Below are positions 33,526-41,160 of a DNA stretch of 64,000 nt, one piece after another; positions within the stretch are counted from its first letter, which is position 1; the number at the start of each line of letters is the position of its first letter. This stretch comes from Candidatus Melainabacteria bacterium (GTDB lineage Bacteria; Cyanobacteriota; Vampirovibrionia; Obscuribacterales; Obscuribacteraceae). The notes below the pieces were generated by a model. It saw only the letters and a list, made by a program, of their open reading frames with translations, was not told the DNA's origin and ran no database searches. The translations under genes and the position numbers were made by a program. The stretch lies in assembly GCA_003151275.1 (NCBI GenBank), contig PLXC01000027.1, positions 16,631 to 80,630 of the forward strand, read 5' to 3'.

Positions 33526-35339
33526 TGCTGGTCCTCACTTTCGCTAGCGAACTTTGGCAATGTAATATAAAATCGGCTGCCCTTGCCTTTCTCACTTAAA
33601 ACACCAATGGTTCCATTCTGCGCTTCAATTAACACTTTTGCTAACGCCAAACCAAGACCATTGCTCTTGTTTTTCTGCTGCTGGTTATTGCGCGATTGGA
33701 AGTACTTTTCGAAAACAAGGTCGAGTTCTTCTGCCGGTATATGTGGACCTTGATCGTCGACGTTAATTTGCACCAAGTTGTCTTTCGAATTGATTGAAAC
33801 AGAAATTGTATTACCAGGAGTTGACTGGTTGAGAGCGTTTTGAAGAAGATTTGTTAGAGTCTGCACCAGGCGTCTTTCGTCAGCCAACAAAGATTCATCT
33901 CGATTTGGGCGGACGATTTCCACCTTCGATGATTGCGCTTGTGCTGCCACTGTACTGATAGCCTGCAAACAAGCATCAAGAGCGCTTACGCAATTGAGTT
34001 CGAAATGTGTCTTGCTTGATTCCATTCGCTCAAGGTCCAGCAGTGATTGAATCAAATCCATCAATTTATCCAGGTTTTGCTCAGCCTCTGTCAAAGCACC
34101 TTTGAGATTCTCGTCAAGCTCTCCAAATCTTCCTGCGCTCAAAGAAGTGAGATTGACTGAGACTGACATCAGAGGAGTTCTTAGGTCATGGCTGGCAATG
34201 GCGAGTAGCCGCTGTTTTGCGCGTTCAACGTTCTTTCGTTCGCTAACATCACGTATGACACAGTAGTATTTATTGGCTTCGGGGATCCAGCTGACTTTCC
34301 AAGCAAACTCTCGTATGATTCCATCGCCGCATTTGAATTCGGTTTCGAAATCATGTTCCGTTGCCGTTTGGCTCGTTTCACTTAAAATATTTCTGACTCT
34401 GGTTGCATCATGATCCGGCAGCAAAGTAAATATTGATCGCCCGAGAACGTCATCGACAGTGTATTGCCACGAATTTTGTACTGATTCACCAATTGAGATT
34501 ATTTTAAATCGATTATCTATGGAACAGAGTACGTCGACTGATTTGTTTAAAACAGCAAATTCTTTCTTGTGAACACTCTCCACATACTGAGCAGCGCTAT
34601 GAAGCGTTCTATCCAATTCATCAATTTCATCGCCACCTGTAAGAGCCGGTGGTAGAGGTTGACTGAGAGCCACTTTTTCCGCGTTGCCTTCGATCAATTG
34701 AAGCCGTTTACCGAAACTTCTGAATAAGACTGATGCTACAAGTATTGAAATTAGTAAGCTTAGAAGAAAGGCAACTATCGCTGAAACTGCGACTAACCAT
34801 CGCGATTTTTCTAGCTCTGATGATTCTAGCGTTTCAATCGAAGTCTCTACGTCGACGATACGTTTTACTAGCGGATCACTCTCCATAATCAGGCTAAAGA
34901 CTTCATTTTTAAGCTTCGGGCCTTTTTTGCGCTTAGGTATTGTTTTGTCTTCAGAAATTCTGCGCGCTTTATCTATCAGTTCCAGAGCATGATCAAATAC
35001 TGCCGGTGCTGCCGCTAGCGCTTCGCGCACACTGGGATGAATGTCGGCGGCACTTAACACTCCAGCTTTAGCTATTTTTATGCGTTCCGCGTCCTCGGCA
35101 AAATTCGGAGAACTGCCATCGGCTCGATAGATTCCCATAGTGGCGATGTCGATTCCCGCCGCATTAAAATTATTCTGCATAGAATGGTATTCGGAGAGAA
35201 TTTTTCTAGAATTGTGGAAACGGTCTGCTGTTGTTTGCGTCGATTGCAGCATTTGAACAAGAAATGCAGTGGCTGCGATCTCGAAGGACAATGGAATCAG
35301 CATCAGTATCAGAATCTTTTGCCAAATGCGTAGATTCAT
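33522..35339 (-). CDS. PAS sensor histidine kinase
   Basis: A 605-residue kinase, paralogous to the next gene. Helices at 8-31 and 182-208, a periplasmic bundle between them, a HAMP-like linker, a PAS domain (260-370), DHp with His384 (ASHDLRTPL) and an HATPase domain. The ATP lid is unusual: the G1 box reads DQGPHIP rather than DxGxG, while G2 (NGLGLALAKV) is intact. Only four bases overlap with the downstream degenerate paralogue, implying stoichiometric expression. No response regulator is adjacent. Confidence 0.9.
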   Translation of the reverse strand: MNLRIWQKILILMLIPLSFEIAATAFLVQMLQSTQTTADRFHNSRKILSEYHSMQNNFNAAGIDIATMGIYRADGSSPNFAEDAERIKIAKAGVLSAADIHPSVREALAAAPAVFDHALELIDKARRISEDKTIPKRKKGPKLKNEVFSLIMESDPLVKRIVDVETSIETLESSELEKSRWLVAVSAIVAFLLSLLISILVASVLFRSFGKRLQLIEGNAEKVALSQPLPPALTGGDEIDELDRTLHSAAQYVESVHKKEFAVLNKSVDVLCSIDNRFKIISIGESVQNSWQYTVDDVLGRSIFTLLPDHDATRVRNILSETSQTATEHDFETEFKCGDGIIREFAWKVSWIPEANKYYCVIRDVSERKNVERAKQRLLAIASHDLRTPLMSVSVNLTSLSAGRFGELDENLKGALTEAEQNLDKLMDLIQSLLDLERMESSKTHFELNCVSALDACLQAISTVAAQAQSSKVEIVRPNRDESLLADERRLVQTLTNLLQNALNQSTPGNTISVSINSKDNLVQINVDDQGPHIPAEELDLVFEKYFQSRNNQQQKNKSNGLGLALAKVLIEAQNGTIGVLSEKGKGSRFYITLPKFASESEDQQ

Positions 35340-35354
35340 TTCCAGCCTATCGAG

Positions 35355-35370
35355 GCACTATATGCGGTGC
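35355..35370. repeat. CACC-N6-GGTG family palindrome, copy 4 (imperfect)
   Basis: GCACT-ATATGC-GGTGC, one mismatch in the left arm. It lies 16 bp upstream of the kinase start (35339) and 13 bp from the end of the cupin gene, so it could influence transcription of the kinase pair. Confidence 0.45.
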
Positions 35371-35382
35371 TGGATGCAGACG

Positions 35383-35739
35383 TCATTTATGAGCGTAATC
35401 CTCTGCACCAAGGAAGTGGATAGAGACATAAGGCTGGTCGCCGACGACCCAGCTATCATGCCCAGGACCAACGTGAAATAAGGTTCCTGCAGTCAATTCA
35501 ATTATGGTGCCATCATCCATTGCCGCAACTGCCTGCCCAGAAATCACTAGTCCAAGGTGTTCCACCTCGCAAGTCTTAGTGCCCACTATCGGCCCAACGT
35601 GCTCGGTCCACTTCCAACCTGGTTCATAAGTCGCTCTACCGAGTGTCATACCGGGCATGCGGACTAGTTCGAATTTTCCTTTTTCGAAGGTCAGGGTTTC
35701 ATCTGGAGTTTCGAAGCGCTTCAAAGTTGCCGGTATCAT
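35383..35739 (-). CDS. Small cupin-domain protein
   Basis: A 118-residue single-domain cupin. The two cupin motifs are degenerate: GWKWTEHVGPIVGTKTCEVEHLG supplies possible metal ligands His47 and His62 with Glu, and HVGPGHDSWVVGDQP near 90-105 supplies the second. Such proteins bind metal or small ligands; function is unknown. It precedes the histidine-kinase pair on the same strand, 43 bp upstream, and may be cotranscribed. Confidence 0.75.
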   Translation of the reverse strand: MIPATLKRFETPDETLTFEKGKFELVRMPGMTLGRATYEPGWKWTEHVGPIVGTKTCEVEHLGLVISGQAVAAMDDGTIIELTAGTLFHVGPGHDSWVVGDQPYVSIHFLGAEDYAHK

Positions 35740-35942
35740 GTGACTCCTTTAAGATAAATCCGATTCAACGCTACACTTCAATCAGAGTCCGTTGCCGATA
35801 CCCGATACTGTACGTTATTTTATTTCATCTTCCAGGCATTTAGCTTTCCACCTAGAATGGGCTATAGACTCGAGTCTCAATAACCCAGTAAGGTCTTGTA
35901 TTCTTGAGTTTCTATCTTTTCTCCAATTAAGTGTCGATCTGC

Positions 35943-36605
35943 CTACCGGATCGGCGCACCAGTAACGGGGTTTTGCCCTTTTAAATAACTGTCGTATTGA
36001 TGCGCGTAAAATGCCTGCATGGAATTGCCGCTCGATTGATATCTTCTTCCATAGCCCCTGCCAGATGATACCACTCGTCGTGGGCTGACCAGAGCCATCT
36101 CGCTCCGGGCTCCCTTGTAACCTAGACTCGATGCCTTCAGGTAATTTTGCTTAGCGGCCGCCTTGTTCCCTAAAGCTGCATAGGCACTGCCCAGGCTGTT
36201 CCAATAATTGGCATTGTTTGGTCTTAATTGCGCGGCATGTGTGAAAGCGTTGACGGCGTCAGCATATTGGTTTAATTCCATACTGGAAAAAGCTAAAGCG
36301 TTCCACGCTTCAGGGATGGATGGATCTAGCGCGACAGACTTTTGGTAGGCCCGACGCGCGTCCGCCGTGCGACCTAATCCAATGTGATGAGCTCTGCTGC
36401 CATAGGAAATTCCGAGGTAAGACCAAGCGTTTGCGTCTGCCGGGCTGGCTTGGGTCCACGCTGTCGTATATTTGAGAAGTGCTGACCATTTCTTGGCCCG
36501 AGCGTAGGTGTCGGCCTTTTCTCTGGAAAACTCCTGCGCCTGAGCTGCGGGGAAGCCATAGGAGCAGAACAAAAACAATAAGACCAACATTCTGGCAGCC
36601 ATCAT
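35943..36605 (-). CDS. Exported TPR protein
   Basis: A 220-residue protein with a signal peptide (1-23, ending AAQAQ), four tetratricopeptide repeats (about 30-160, e.g. AWNALAFSSMELNQYADAV) and an Arg/Gly/Tyr-rich tail (GRGYGRRYQSSGNSMQ). TPR proteins mediate protein binding, here in the periplasm. It is divergent from the metalloprotease gene, which also carries TPR-like helices, sharing a 195-bp upstream region with no recognised promoter. Confidence 0.78.
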   Translation of the reverse strand: MMAARMLVLLFLFCSYGFPAAQAQEFSREKADTYARAKKWSALLKYTTAWTQASPADANAWSYLGISYGSRAHHIGLGRTADARRAYQKSVALDPSIPEAWNALAFSSMELNQYADAVNAFTHAAQLRPNNANYWNSLGSAYAALGNKAAAKQNYLKASSLGYKGARSEMALVSPRRVVSSGRGYGRRYQSSGNSMQAFYAHQYDSYLKGQNPVTGAPIR

Positions 36606-36800
36606 TTACCCCCGCCTGCGCGACTGAATGTGCGATCACCACTAAATTGACTGTGTGTGATCCTATCAGGTAGCCTCTGTCGTGCAAATAGAGGATTCGT
36701 GCAAAATGAGGACCTCGGAGAAGTAGATAAGTGTCTGGTAGTCAAGTTTTTCTGTTAAACAGCGGCTGCCGCTGGGAAAATTACTGGAAAGGAATTGTTG

Positions 36801-38240
36801 ATGTTGCCTCGTTCACTCCAAATTTCTCTGGGCTTATTTGTCAGTTGTGTTGTGGCGGTGTCGAGCCTCACTAGTGCCGCGTTCGCGGTCGCACCGCTCG
36901 ACTATCAGACAGAGTCAAGAATTTTTGATTCTCTTGAAAAGGCTCATGGGCTGATAGTTGCCGACCGATTCAATGAGGCTAAGCCGTTGCTCGAGTCAGC
37001 GGCTAAGTTCGATCCCAGCCGATACTCAGGCTCTTTGCACGAAAATTTGGCGATCATTTATCGCGAGCTTGGTTATCCGGAAAAGGGTATCTCGCAAGCC
37101 AAAACTGCCATGAGATTCGGTGGGTCGCCCGGAATTGCTTACACGATGGGTCTTTGCTATTCCGACATGGGTGATTTTGACGAAGCCGAGAGATGGTTCC
37201 AGCGCTTCATTATCGACAGTCCCGACCCACAATTTCAGCAACAAGCGCGCGATATCATCAAAGACCTGCAAGATGACAGGCACAAAGTCAGTGCAGGATC
37301 GCCAAAGAAACGTGATTATTTTGATGACATAACGGCGAATAAAGAAGCGGAAAAATGGAGACAAACGCTTCTCCCTTTGAAGCTGTACATTGAACCCGGC
37401 AAGGGCGTGAGGGGTTATCGGCCCACATATCGTCGCTTGATCCTGGAGGCTTTTGATTCTTGGTGCAGCGCTTCGGGTAATAAGCTTTCTTATAAACTTG
37501 TGCCGGATCGTGCAAAGGCCGACGCCGTCGTTGAGTGGGTTGGTCAACCGATAAGCACCACTGAGAAGAGTCGGAAACGTGATGCGGCGGGGCTCACCAC
37601 TGTGTCTGCGGATGATAAACAGATCATTTCGCATGCCCTAATTCAAATCGAAACCTACGACTTTGAGCGCAGTAAAGAAGCAGCAGACAGTAAGATCAAA
37701 AGCGCTTGTTTGCATGAAATTGGTCATGCGATTGGTGTCGGTCATTCACCTTACGTGAAAGACATTATGTATTTCAAAATAACGCCAAGGCAGTTGTTCA
37801 GCTTGTCTCCCAGAGACCGAGCGACTGCAGCGAAGCTCTATGCTGATTACCCTGAAGTTACTTTGGTTACAGGAACGACTTCTTTGCCACCAGAATGTTT
37901 TGCGCAACCTTCGCTTCCTCCAGGCATCATGAGATATCCACCAATCCCTCAGTCGTTCTTTGCCCAACCGCCCATGCCACCGCAGAACAGGGGCAGTGAC
38001 TCTGAGGAAGATGTGGCCACAAATTCTCCTTCGGCCTTATTCGCACAGCCGTCGTTGCCAAAATCCACCCTACGCAGCAAACAAAGTGGTGCCGGTAGCA
38101 AACAGCTTTCAATGCCCTCCCATTTATTTGCTCAACCAGCTCTGCCACCTTCGAGTAAAAAAGTTCAATCACGGTCGACCCTGAAGCCGTCTTTGCCTTC
38201 CCAGTTATTCGCAAAGCCATCACCGCCACCTCAGCGGTAA
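36801..38240 (+). CDS. Exported matrixin-like zinc metalloprotease with TPR and FAQP-repeat tail
   Basis: A 479-residue secreted protein. Signal peptide 1-28; tetratricopeptide-like helices 30-150; an M10A-like catalytic domain (about 180-345) with the zinc motif HEIGHAIGVGH (His305, Glu306, His309, His315) and Met-turn DIMYF. The tail contains five (C/F/L)FAQPxLPP-like repeats at about 360-479, varying as CFAQPSLPPG, FFAQPPMPPQ, LFAQPSLPKS, LFAQPALPPS and LFAKPSPPPQ. ATG 36801 follows AGGA; two TTG codons directly before it are in frame. Confidence 0.83.
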   Translation: MLPRSLQISLGLFVSCVVAVSSLTSAAFAVAPLDYQTESRIFDSLEKAHGLIVADRFNEAKPLLESAAKFDPSRYSGSLHENLAIIYRELGYPEKGISQAKTAMRFGGSPGIAYTMGLCYSDMGDFDEAERWFQRFIIDSPDPQFQQQARDIIKDLQDDRHKVSAGSPKKRDYFDDITANKEAEKWRQTLLPLKLYIEPGKGVRGYRPTYRRLILEAFDSWCSASGNKLSYKLVPDRAKADAVVEWVGQPISTTEKSRKRDAAGLTTVSADDKQIISHALIQIETYDFERSKEAADSKIKSACLHEIGHAIGVGHSPYVKDIMYFKITPRQLFSLSPRDRATAAKLYADYPEVTLVTGTTSLPPECFAQPSLPPGIMRYPPIPQSFFAQPPMPPQNRGSDSEEDVATNSPSALFAQPSLPKSTLRSKQSGAGSKQLSMPSHLFAQPALPPSSKKVQSRSTLKPSLPSQLFAKPSPPPQR

Positions 38241-38320
38241 ATTCCTGCCACGCAGCGGTAGTGAAATCCGCCGCCTCAGCGATAATATCTATCACCGCCA
38301 CCAGTGATGATGCCGTAGCG

Positions 38321-38340
38321 TTGTCACCAAATATGGTGTC
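38321..38340. repeat. CACC-N6-GGTG family palindrome, copy 5
   Basis: TCACC-AAATAT-GGTGTC at 38324-38340, a perfect core. It lies in the 100-bp convergent gap between the metalloprotease and the TPR lipoprotein, ending at the stop of the latter. No T-tract on either side, so termination would need rho. Confidence 0.55.
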
Positions 38341-39285
38341 CTAGATTTTCAGATTTTTAGGTGGTTTGTAGCCGAATGAGTCGACCATCTTCTCGTCCTT
38401 CTCTGCTGCGTCGACATTTTTAAGTGCTCGCCAAACCTTTGCTCGCAGAAAGTAAGCGTCGCCTGCTTTTGGCGACATGGCGACCGCTTTGTTGCAGTCA
38501 TTCAAAGCGGTTTTGTATTCATGAGTGGCGATTTCAGAGATGGCTCTGTTGAGATAAATATCAGGAATTTCAGGTCGAAGAGCAGCGGCTTGATTGAAGT
38601 CAGCAATTGCTTCCTTGTTGCGACCCATGCCGCTGTAGATGATCGCTCGACTGTTATATGACTGAGCGAATTTGGGGTCGATCTCGATTGCTTTGTTGAC
38701 GGCAGCCAAGGCTTCGTCGTTGCGCTTTAACTTTCGGAAAGCCTGACTTTGTAGTTCGTACACCGACGCTTGTTGGTTGTTTACTTTCAAAGCTTGAGCG
38801 ATGTCTTTAAGCGCCAATTCTGGTTGATTTAAAAAGATCAAGGAGTTGGCACGTACTTCCCATGCACTGAGGTCCTTATTGTTTTGCTTTATTGCTTGAT
38901 CAGCTTCAGTTTTCGCCTCACTGTTTTTGCCTTGCCAGAGCAGAGTTTGCGCCTTACCTGAGTGCGCACCGGCGACGTCTGGATCGATGGCCATTGCTTT
39001 GTTGAAATCTGCCAGCGATTCGTCAAACCGCCCCAGTTTTTCGTAACTCAAACCTCTGCCGACGTAAGATGCGGCGTCCTTCGGATCCTTCGCGATGTTG
39101 GCAGAGTACATCTTCAAGTCGCTGGCCAGATCACCTTTGACTGGCGCTTTATCGGCAGTTGACGCGTCAGTCTCTTTCTCTGCACTCCGTTCAGTCGCTG
39201 AATTCTGTCTTCGATCGTTTGTACACGACGCACATATGCACAGGATGATTGCCGATAAAAAAAGTTTCTTTGTGTTCAAATTCAT
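38341..39285 (-). CDS. TPR lipoprotein
   Basis: A 314-residue lipoprotein. Lipobox near residues 17-21 (ICASC) with acylation Cys21, an acidic/Ser-rich linker to about 50, then seven tetratricopeptide repeats (e.g. ASYVGRGLSYEKLGRFDESL, SYNSRAIIYSGMGRNKEAI). It should be anchored in a membrane facing the periplasm and act as a scaffold. Convergent with the metalloprotease gene; upstream of it lies the aminotransferase operon. Confidence 0.85.
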   Translation of the reverse strand: MNLNTKKLFLSAIILCICASCTNDRRQNSATERSAEKETDASTADKAPVKGDLASDLKMYSANIAKDPKDAASYVGRGLSYEKLGRFDESLADFNKAMAIDPDVAGAHSGKAQTLLWQGKNSEAKTEADQAIKQNNKDLSAWEVRANSLIFLNQPELALKDIAQALKVNNQQASVYELQSQAFRKLKRNDEALAAVNKAIEIDPKFAQSYNSRAIIYSGMGRNKEAIADFNQAAALRPEIPDIYLNRAISEIATHEYKTALNDCNKAVAMSPKAGDAYFLRAKVWRALKNVDAAEKDEKMVDSFGYKPPKNLKI

Positions 39286-39332
39286 TAGGCAAACCTACGA
39301 AAATGGATAACCACGGATAACTATAATCATCG

Positions 39333-40553
39333 TCAGCGCAGTGTAACTGCTGGTGGGGCTGAACTAATCTCTGGTGCAACCTTTTGAACAAATCGATTGA
39401 TTCGTTCCAATGCTATTTCGATTTTCTCGATACTTGTCGCATATGAACACCTGATGTGACCTGCTCCTCCCTCACCAAATGCGGTGCCGGGAACAACGGC
39501 GACGTGTTCTTCCAAGAGCAAGCGTTCGGCGAATTCTTCCGATGACAAACCGGTGGCAGCAATGCTCGGAAAAGCGTAAAATGCCCCGGCAGGCAAATGG
39601 CATGGCAGCCCGATTAAATTTAGACCTTCCACGATCAGGCGTCGGCGTTGATTGTATTGCATGACCATATCTGCGACTGCGCTTTCACCACTTTTTAGGG
39701 CTTCGATTGCCGCTTTCTGAGCAGTAATAGGTGCGCACAGGGCAGTGTAGGAATGGATTTTCATCATTGCTGATAGTACTGGTGATGGTGCACACGCGTA
39801 ACCGATTCGCCAGCCTGTCATGGCATACGACTTGGAAAATCCGTTTAAGGTGATGGTGCGCTGCATAGCCTTTTCGAGCGAGGCCACGCAGATATGCTCA
39901 CCGTCATAAGTGAGGCGATCATAAATTTCGTCGCTGATAATGTAAAGGTTGTGGCGATGAGCAAAATTGACGACTTCCTGGAGCGCTTCTCTAGGCATTG
40001 TCGCCCCGGTTGGGTTGGATGGGAAGCCGAGAATAATCGCCTTGGTGCGGTCAGTCACTGCTTCTTCTAACTGAGCAACGTTGACTCTGAAATCATCTTC
40101 ACTTCTGGTCGGCACGCCTATAGGTTCACCACCTGCAAGAGAAACGCAGGGGCGATACGACACATAGCAAGGTTCAGGAACCAAGACCTGATCCCCGGGA
40201 TCGATAATGGCGCGCATGGCAAGATCCATTCCTTCCGAAACGCCAACGGTGACGAGGATCTCATTCTCAGGCGTGTACGTCACTCCGTACAAGCGATCGA
40301 GGTGTTTGCTTATCTCCTGCCTTAATTCAAGCAATCCGTAATTTGAAGTGTAAGTCGTTTGTCCCTTTTCGATTGAGTAAATGCCGGCTTCGCGTATGAC
40401 CCAAGGCGTGACGAAATCCGGTTCTCCCACTCCAAGCGAAATAACGTCATGCATTTTCGCTGCAATATCAAAGAATCTTCGAATGCCGCTGGGCGCCAGT
40501 TCACGTGCTATTTTCGAGAGTGGTGGCACCACATTGGACTGATCCATTGTCAT
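39333..40553 (-). CDS. Class I/II PLP aminotransferase (aspartate aminotransferase family)
   Basis: A 406-residue fold-type-I aminotransferase. Blocks: EPCYVSYRP, the NPTG motif (FPSNPTGATMP), SDEIYDRLTYDG with the cofactor-binding Asp/Tyr, and LNGFSKSYAMTGWRIGY with the PLP Lys near 238. Specificity (Asp, aromatic or other amino acids) cannot be fixed. It follows an Lrp-type regulator by six bases, so the pair is an operon and the regulator may respond to the enzyme's amino-acid substrate. Confidence 0.9.
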   Translation of the reverse strand: MTMDQSNVVPPLSKIARELAPSGIRRFFDIAAKMHDVISLGVGEPDFVTPWVIREAGIYSIEKGQTTYTSNYGLLELRQEISKHLDRLYGVTYTPENEILVTVGVSEGMDLAMRAIIDPGDQVLVPEPCYVSYRPCVSLAGGEPIGVPTRSEDDFRVNVAQLEEAVTDRTKAIILGFPSNPTGATMPREALQEVVNFAHRHNLYIISDEIYDRLTYDGEHICVASLEKAMQRTITLNGFSKSYAMTGWRIGYACAPSPVLSAMMKIHSYTALCAPITAQKAAIEALKSGESAVADMVMQYNQRRRLIVEGLNLIGLPCHLPAGAFYAFPSIAATGLSSEEFAERLLLEEHVAVVPGTAFGEGGAGHIRCSYATSIEKIEIALERINRFVQKVAPEISSAPPAVTLR

Positions 40554-40559
40554 AACGGC

Positions 40560-41054
40560 CTACGGGGTGACAACAAGACGAGTATCCTCTTCGTTGTCAA
40601 CGAAAACGATCTGGTCTTCTTTATACTTGCGCAAGAGGAAATGAGTTTCGGTCGCCATCACGCCTTCAATGGGAGCCAGCTTCTCGGAAACAAAACGGCC
40701 GACCTCCCGAATATTAGCGCCTTCAACTGCGACGCGCAGATCATAGCCTCCGGAAACCAGCCATAAGCTCTGCACTTCAGGAAAGCGATAAATTCGCTCA
40801 GCAACTTTGTCAAATCCGACTTCTCTAGCTGGGTGCACTTTGACATCGATAAAGGCGATGACCTTTTCAACGCCTGTCTTTTCCCAATCGATAATGGTCT
40901 TATAGTGTTTGATCACGCCGAGTCTTTCGAACTCAGCTATCGCCGCTTGGACGTCCTCAACGGTTCGCCCAAGCATCTTGGCGATTTTCTCAGGCGAGGT
41001 TCGCGCGTCGCGGGCTAAAATGGTTAAAATTTCGTCGGGTGCTTCTGACTGCAT
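40560..41054 (-). CDS. Lrp/AsnC-family transcriptional regulator
   Basis: About 164 residues: an N-terminal winged helix-turn-helix (DEILTILARDARTSPEKIAKML) and the C-terminal RAM ligand-binding domain (DKVAERIYRFPEVQSLWLVS, GGYDLRVAVEG). It probably controls the aminotransferase gene six bases downstream. The ATG at 41054 is preferred over a GTG at 41072 because the longer start lies inside a perfect hairpin; neither has an obvious ribosome binding site. Confidence 0.88.
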   Translation of the reverse strand: MQSEAPDEILTILARDARTSPEKIAKMLGRTVEDVQAAIAEFERLGVIKHYKTIIDWEKTGVEKVIAFIDVKVHPAREVGFDKVAERIYRFPEVQSLWLVSGGYDLRVAVEGANIREVGRFVSEKLAPIEGVMATETHFLLRKYKEDQIVFVDNEEDTRLVVTP

Positions 41055-41081
41055 AGGCTGATAGTTTAGCACTATCAGCCT
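41055..41081. promoter_or_regulatory. Perfect 11-bp hairpin at the Lrp-gene start
   Basis: AGGCTGATAGT (41055-41065), loop TTAGC, ACTATCAGCCT (41071-41081). It ends one base before the regulator ATG, so it overlaps the ribosome-entry region and could be an autoregulatory operator or an mRNA hairpin. Confidence 0.6.
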
Positions 41082-41134
41082 ACATCAGTAAATTTTATTG
41101 ATTCCTTTTAAATCAAGATTGAGTATCGGCTTTC

Positions 41135-41160
41135 AGTAGCACCATTGATAGTGGCATTAT
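41135..41160. repeat. CACC-N6-GGTG family palindrome, copy 6 (imperfect)
   Basis: CACC-ATTGAT-AGTG (41140-41153) followed by GCA, like the copy near 6017. It overlaps the last bases of the EF-hand gene and lies upstream of the Lrp-type regulator gene. Confidence 0.45.
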
